Shown here: positions 59,345-64,000 of the stretch, in pieces | Numbering within the stretch: the stretch's first letter is position 1 | How the letters are laid out: each line of letters begins with the position of its first letter | From: Asterias amurensis | Lineage: Eukaryota > Echinodermata > Asteroidea > Forcipulatida > Asteriidae | Direction of reading: 5' to 3' | Assembly: GCF_032118995.1 (NCBI RefSeq) | Contig: NC_092651.1 | Span: forward strand, 22,800,349-22,864,348 | Length of the DNA stretch: 64,000 bases | Program-made: the position numbers and the translations under genes | Notes under the pieces: model-generated | Databases searched by the model: none | Told to the model about the DNA's origin: nothing | What the model saw: the letters and a program-made list of their open reading frames with translations, nothing else

Positions 59345-61625
59345 CTCCAGTATTCCTGTGCCGGTGTTATTCTCTTGATTTCTGGCACACTAATATTTAT
59401 GACTCCCACCATCGTCTGATTGATCCACGTGCCATTCATCACAGAACCATTTGGTGGCAATGCATATCCACAGTCGTCTGAGTTCCACTCATTGTCGCAT
59501 GTCTTCCAAGGTAACTTGTCCACGCCATGATGATGTTGTAATAGACGACTACCATGCTACTTCTGCAGGAGAAAGCAGCTCAGTATAGAAGATAAATCAT
59601 ACTTACCAGAGTAAGGTTACCAACCAAAAATACATTTCAAATGTGTACCATTTGTGACAGGTATCCTGCTAACTTTTGCTTAGCAGAATTTTTTTTAAGC
59701 AGTATTATCTGGATAGACACTGGATAAGATCAAATTGAGAAGTTTGTTGGTTGCGTTAGGAATGACGCAAAACTCAGTACGCAGTGATGAACTTAACTCA
59801 GAGCTAGACTCGAGTAATGTCTTGCTTCTTTGTGTGAGAACGACGGGTTGAGACAACTGGTCTATAATGGGCGGGTCTCAGGTTCGAATCCCACTTGATG
59901 AGGAATTGAAAGCAAGGAGCATAGAGTAGGTAACTTTGACCCCTCCCAAATCTTGTACTCTTTGTTATCAAAGTGAATGATTAAGATAGGGGTAGGCCCA
60001 AAGTATCAACAATTATTGCCTATCATTGGTTTTAGGCCCAATATAACAATTGTTTAGCACTGGGTTAAAGACACTGGACACTATTGGTAGTTGTCAAAGA
60101 CCAGTCTTCTCACTTGTTGTATCTCAACAGATGCATAAAATAACAAATCTGTGAAAATTTGAGCTCAATCGGTAATCGAAGTTGCGAGATATTAATGAAA
60201 GAAAAAACACCCTTGTCACACGAAGATGTGTGCTTTCAGATGCTTGATTTCGAGACCTCAAAATCTAAATCTGAGGTCTCGAAATCAAATTCATGGTATA
60301 TTACTTCTTTCTCAAAAACTACGTCACTTCAGAGGGAGCCGTTTCTCACATTAAGGTTTTATGATAATAATTATTTTGAGTAATTACTAATAGTGTCCAT
60401 TGCCTTTAAGCATGCAAACCTTTGGTGAAGTGTGACATATTAGAGGAGGATATTGGTGGATTGGGGTCACCTGATAGCAAAAGGACTATAGGAACTGTAA
60501 GGGTTTGAAAGGGAAAAACTAAAACAACATGACAATTTAATTGTATGGCTTTCTTTAAAGTCACCTGGAAGTGGTATTTTTTCAAAATAAAGCTTTTGTC
60601 ACTAATATATGTGTTTTGATGAGTTGAATGTGAATAAACAGTTAACTAAGGTTTTAAAAAATCAGTTCTTATGTTATTTACAAATTTAAGAGTAGACCCC
60701 GACCCGAGAGGGCACTGTTCGTGACGTCAATCGAGGCAGACTTTTTTTCTTTTTTTTCCGGCAATGGCGACCAGGTGTATTGCTGCTGAATGCAGAAAAA
60801 ACACTTTTTGAAATGTACCAACTCACGACTTAGACGTACATGTACTTTGCACGTGTGTTTACTATACGCATTGCAGGCAAAGTCTGCCTTGAATGGCGTC
60901 ACAAAAGGGGTAGGCGGAGTAAGCCCCCAAACAACTTTATATATTTTTTAAACATATAAATCGTGACAAACAATTACTAAAAAATTTGTTTTATTGTTCG
61001 TAAGCATATACTCTTATGTTTGAAAGAAAACAAATTCTATTTCCAGGTGACTTTAATTAAAGAGATTAAATCTCAAACTTGAATGTCTATTTCCAATAAC
61101 TAATGTGAGCTGTACTATTTTAGATCAAGGCCAGCTGTTATACATTTCTAGGAACATGCTCATTGTGAAAAACACAATGAACCTCCGTCACTAAATCTAA
61201 GTATGAAACAAACATTCATAATAAATTGCACCCAATTTATTACGCCATTGCCTGAAGTGATACAGATGTGACAAAAGATGTTTATTGGAAAATTACGTGC
61301 ATTAGTGAAGAAGACAAAAAAAGAACCAATCCAGATAATAATGAACACAGTAAGTATTGAATAAAAAAGCACACATGCAGTAATTATACAAAAACAACTA
61401 ACAGAACATGATCAGGAGGGAAACTAGATGAGCAAAATAATGAATGAATAGAAGAAAAAGAATAAATCGACTGAGGAGAAACAAGTGTTTACCTGTAAAG
61501 AGCGGACAAGCTTTCCATATTGTGACTGGACCCTGGCTGTGGCATACTGGCCAAACGCCGTCTCGAGGAAGAACAGTGGCATCCCAGCCAAGAACAGCAT
61601 AATTATATGGGGTTAAGAAACACGC
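59345..61625 (-). pseudogene. SLC6 transporter fragment, right arm (two exons, reverse strand)
   Basis: Exon A, 61625-61493, has FGQYA and, after the same 2-base shift as the left arm, QGPVTIWKACPLFTG with an intact GT donor. Near its start one T is missing, so CCCC-ATATAA reads into a stop. Exon B remnant, 59555-59345, lost its acceptor and the GIGWAMVIIS half, plus 31 bases between GTGGACA and AGTTACC. It retains NGTWINQTMVGVINIS and PAQEYWR, which the left arm lost. Both arms are thus dead by partly different lesions. Confidence 0.85.
60065..60410. repeat. Family A foldback element (right arm)
   Basis: Ends TTAAAGACACTGGACACTAT and AATAGTGTCCATTGCCTTTA; counterpart of 54159-54502 with a few percent differences. 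Confidence 0.85.
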
Positions 61626-61887
61626 CTGTAGAAAAAAACGAAAAAAAAACACCACACAACAACAAATACTATTTAAGAACAACACTTTATAGGGGCGCTT
61701 CAACGTTAAAATTTAGTTTTGTGATCCGTTCTATTTCCAATAAACTGAGTATTCAGTAAAGACGTTCATTTTCATAATTTCAATTTGTGGATGAAACAAA
61801 TTTGTTCAGCATTGTTTCACCACTATACATAAAATAGCAGCTTCAACTGGCACTAAAGTTTTAATGGATCCTCCTGATAAATCTATT

Positions 61888-62263
61888 TAAAGGGAAGGTA
61901 CACGTTTGGTAATTACTCAAAACAGATTTTAACTTAAAAACTGACTTTGTAGCAAGCATTGGAGAGCTGTTGGTAGTATAAAACATTGTGGGAAACGACT
62001 CGCTCTGAAGTAACGTAGTTTTTGAGAAAGAGGTAGTTTCCCACTAAAATAATAAAAGACTTCTAGCTAGAAGTCTTTCATTCCTATCTGAAAGCACACA
62101 AGTTCGTCCAACAAGGGTGTTTTTCTTTCATCATTTTCTAGCAACTTCGATGACCAATTGATCCCAAATTTTCACAGGCGTGTTATTTATGGTTATGATG
62201 GGATACAACAAGTGAGAACTCTTGTCTTTGACAATTACCAAACGTGTACAGTGTCTTTAGAAA
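61888..62263. repeat. Family A' foldback element (right arm)
   Basis: Ends TTAAAGGGAAGGTACACGTT and AACGTGTACAGTGTCTTTAG; counterpart of 52314-52686. Confidence 0.85.
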
Positions 62264-62360
62264 AGGGGAGAGGAAACTAGCAAAAACACACAACAATTCC
62301 AGAGCTGACACATCATTTTTTGCAACAATAAATCTATATAATGGATATCCTTGTAAAATA

Positions 62361-63461
62361 AACTGCGCCAATAAAGTATCTAAACACTTACAAATGGTCA
62401 GATATATCGGAACCTGAAATAGTATGCCAAAAAATAATTATTCATTTCTATTCACCGTTAATTTCTGCACACTTTGACACATCTTGTGTTGCGCTACGAT
62501 GTTGTTTAGTGGATTTATGGACACTTGAGTGGCTTAAGGTCGAATTTCAAAAGTTGCAAAAGCCCCCATTCAAGCTAAATCGTTGTATTGTGACGAGTAA
62601 GATCAGCGTTTCTTTTGCCCGCCCTTAATAAATGATTTGTTTGTCGCGTTTTGGATAAATCGGTTGCGATGAACATCAGCAATAATTGTCAGTAACCAAG
62701 CAAAGGGGTCAAAGATGGGAGGTATACAACAAAATGGGTTAAGAGCCAGAATCCCTGATTATGGTTAGACAGGGAAAGGTGTTTCAAGATAACAGGAAAG
62801 ATGGCTCAACTGACCAAACAGGAAAGAGGACGGATCTTGGAACGTCACCAGCGACGGTCAGTAAAATGGTGGAATGGCTACCAAGCTCAGGGAAATGTGG
62901 ACAACCTGCCAAGGAGTGGCCGCCCGAGTGTGACTTCTGCAGCAGAAGAAAGTGAACAAGTCCATCAAGCCTGACACCACTCTCGAGGGATTGCGACGCA
63001 TCCTGATCAGGAAATGGCAGGGGATTGACCAGGGACAGATCAGATGTCTCGTTTGGAGTATGAGAAGACGACTCCTTGCCGTTAACAGTGATGGAGGACA
63101 CACCAAGTATTGAGGACAGGATATCAGCAGTTTTAGAGTTAAAGATACGGCCATAAATTTCATGGTCAAGTAAACGAAACGAGTTTGTGTCTTTTGTCTT
63201 GATTTTGTCTGTGTGTGAGGCTTGTGTGAGTTCCCTTCTGGAATTGGGGTGAATAGGGGCTTTTGCAACTTTTGAAATTCGACCTTAAGCCACTCAAGTG
63301 CCCATAAATCCACCCAACAACATCGTAGCGCAACATAAGATGTGTCAAAATGTGCAGAAATTAACGGTGAATAGAAATGAATAATTATTCTTTGGCATAC
63401 TAATTCAGGTTCCGATAAATCTGACTATTTGTAAGTGTTTAGATACTTTATTGGCGCAGTT
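62361..63461 (+). mobile_element. Tc1/mariner-like transposon, internally deleted
   Basis: A TA target duplication (62359-62360 and 63462-63463) flanks inverted repeats of about 190 bp starting AACTGCGCCAATAAAGTATC. The ATG at 62801 starts MAQLTKQERGRILERHQ and continues to LPRSGRPSVTSAAEE, the helix-turn-helix end of Tc1 transposases, stopping near 62971. In another frame WQGIDQGQIRCLVWSMRRRL and GGHTKY, ending at 63113, form the usual Tc1 C-terminus. The DDE catalytic core in between is gone, so the element is non-autonomous. The left arm gives the empty site (TAAAATAGTTTG in the same orientation). Confidence 0.9.
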
Positions 63462-64000
63462 TAGTTTGTTTGTTCGTAGATTGGTTCGTTGAATTTAAGT
63501 GGGTGGTTGTGGCGACATCAACCTTTTTATCCTTTAGTTTTGATCACCATCAGCGCCTGAAGACGGTATTATTATAATAATAAACCGGACATTAGGTGTT
63601 TTTGAACAAACACAAAGCTGTTTCGTGTTATTTTGCTTGGATTATGTGCTTCGATGATCAAGGAGTCTATAATTGAGAAAAAAATTCAAAATTGTTGTAG
63701 TTCTTGATATGGTGTCCACTTTCGGTTGACCACCCCATTACTTGTAATCAAGAAAGGTTTTATGATGGTAATTATTTTGAGTAATTACCAATAGTGTCCA
63801 CTGCCTTTAATTATTCTTTTATTTTCCTCTGAGCGCTTAGAGACTTTCTTTTGGAGGTGTTAGGCGCTATAGAAATACGGTTGTTATTATTGACATGTAA
63901 GTAAAGGTCAAGATGGGGGTCACGGTTACCAAAGGCTAAACTGCAAAGCCTTAGGAGTATATTATAAGCCTTAGAAGCTGAATAATTTTTAAAATCGGTC

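Larger units (their letters stand above)
58675..64000. repeat. Right arm of the large inverted duplication
   Basis: The reverse complement of 51341-56066. It is longer because of the 1.1-kb Tc1-like insertion at 62361. It continues past the window, so the outer boundary is unknown. Confidence 0.9.

Noticed and set aside
53640-60930. Functional SLC6 gene with exons drawn from both arms
   Set aside because: The exons lie on opposite strands and both copies share a frame lesion, so neither can give a transporter.

Overview
The window looks like nuclear DNA of a marine invertebrate deuterostome, most likely an echinoderm and perhaps a sea star. This is inferred from AT-rich intergenic DNA, short GT-AG exons in multi-kilobase introns, dense foldback elements, a tRNA-derived SINE with a TTA tail, and proteins that read like deuterostome orthologues. 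No species call can be made from sequence alone.

Four host genes could be assembled exon by exon with consistent splice phase. A three-exon C48 (Ulp1/SENP-like) cysteine peptidase gene lies at 2242-4733 (+). AGK, the mitochondrial acylglycerol kinase, has 13 coding exons at 6453-20654 (+). CCDC134, an ER-luminal protein, has 6 exons at 24114-29217 (-), tail to tail with AGK. A METTL27-like SAM methyltransferase has 5 exons at 34477-37780 (-). A decayed Jockey/CR1-like LINE lies between the last two (29545-31260).

From about 38 kb the window is gene-poor and repeat-rich. It holds an 11-unit minisatellite, one unrecognised membrane-protein-like ORF, two copies of a long tandem-repeat element (42.4-46.6 kb), and a satellite built on CCAACGTTGG (48.2-50.8 kb) broken up by insertions. 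The last 13 kb is a large inverted duplication: left arm 51341-56066, spacer about 2.6 kb, right arm 58675-64000 running off the window. Each arm carries a broken two-exon fragment of an SLC6 neurotransmitter-type transporter. The arms share one frame lesion and also carry private ones, so the fragment was already dead before it was duplicated.

The dominant texture is foldback (MITE-like) DNA. Family A (about 390 bp, ends TTAAAGGCAGTGGACAC) and family B (about 370 bp, ends TTAAAGGAACACGTTGCC) occur in introns, next to promoters and nested in one another. Several insertions can be paired with an empty site in the same window, which gives a relative history. No new enzymatic or defence system was found. 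The most notable observations are the SLC6 palindrome, a triplicated splice acceptor in AGK, octamer-like palindrome arrays upstream of AGK and METTL27, and a possible inverted template-switch replacement that distinguishes the two arms.
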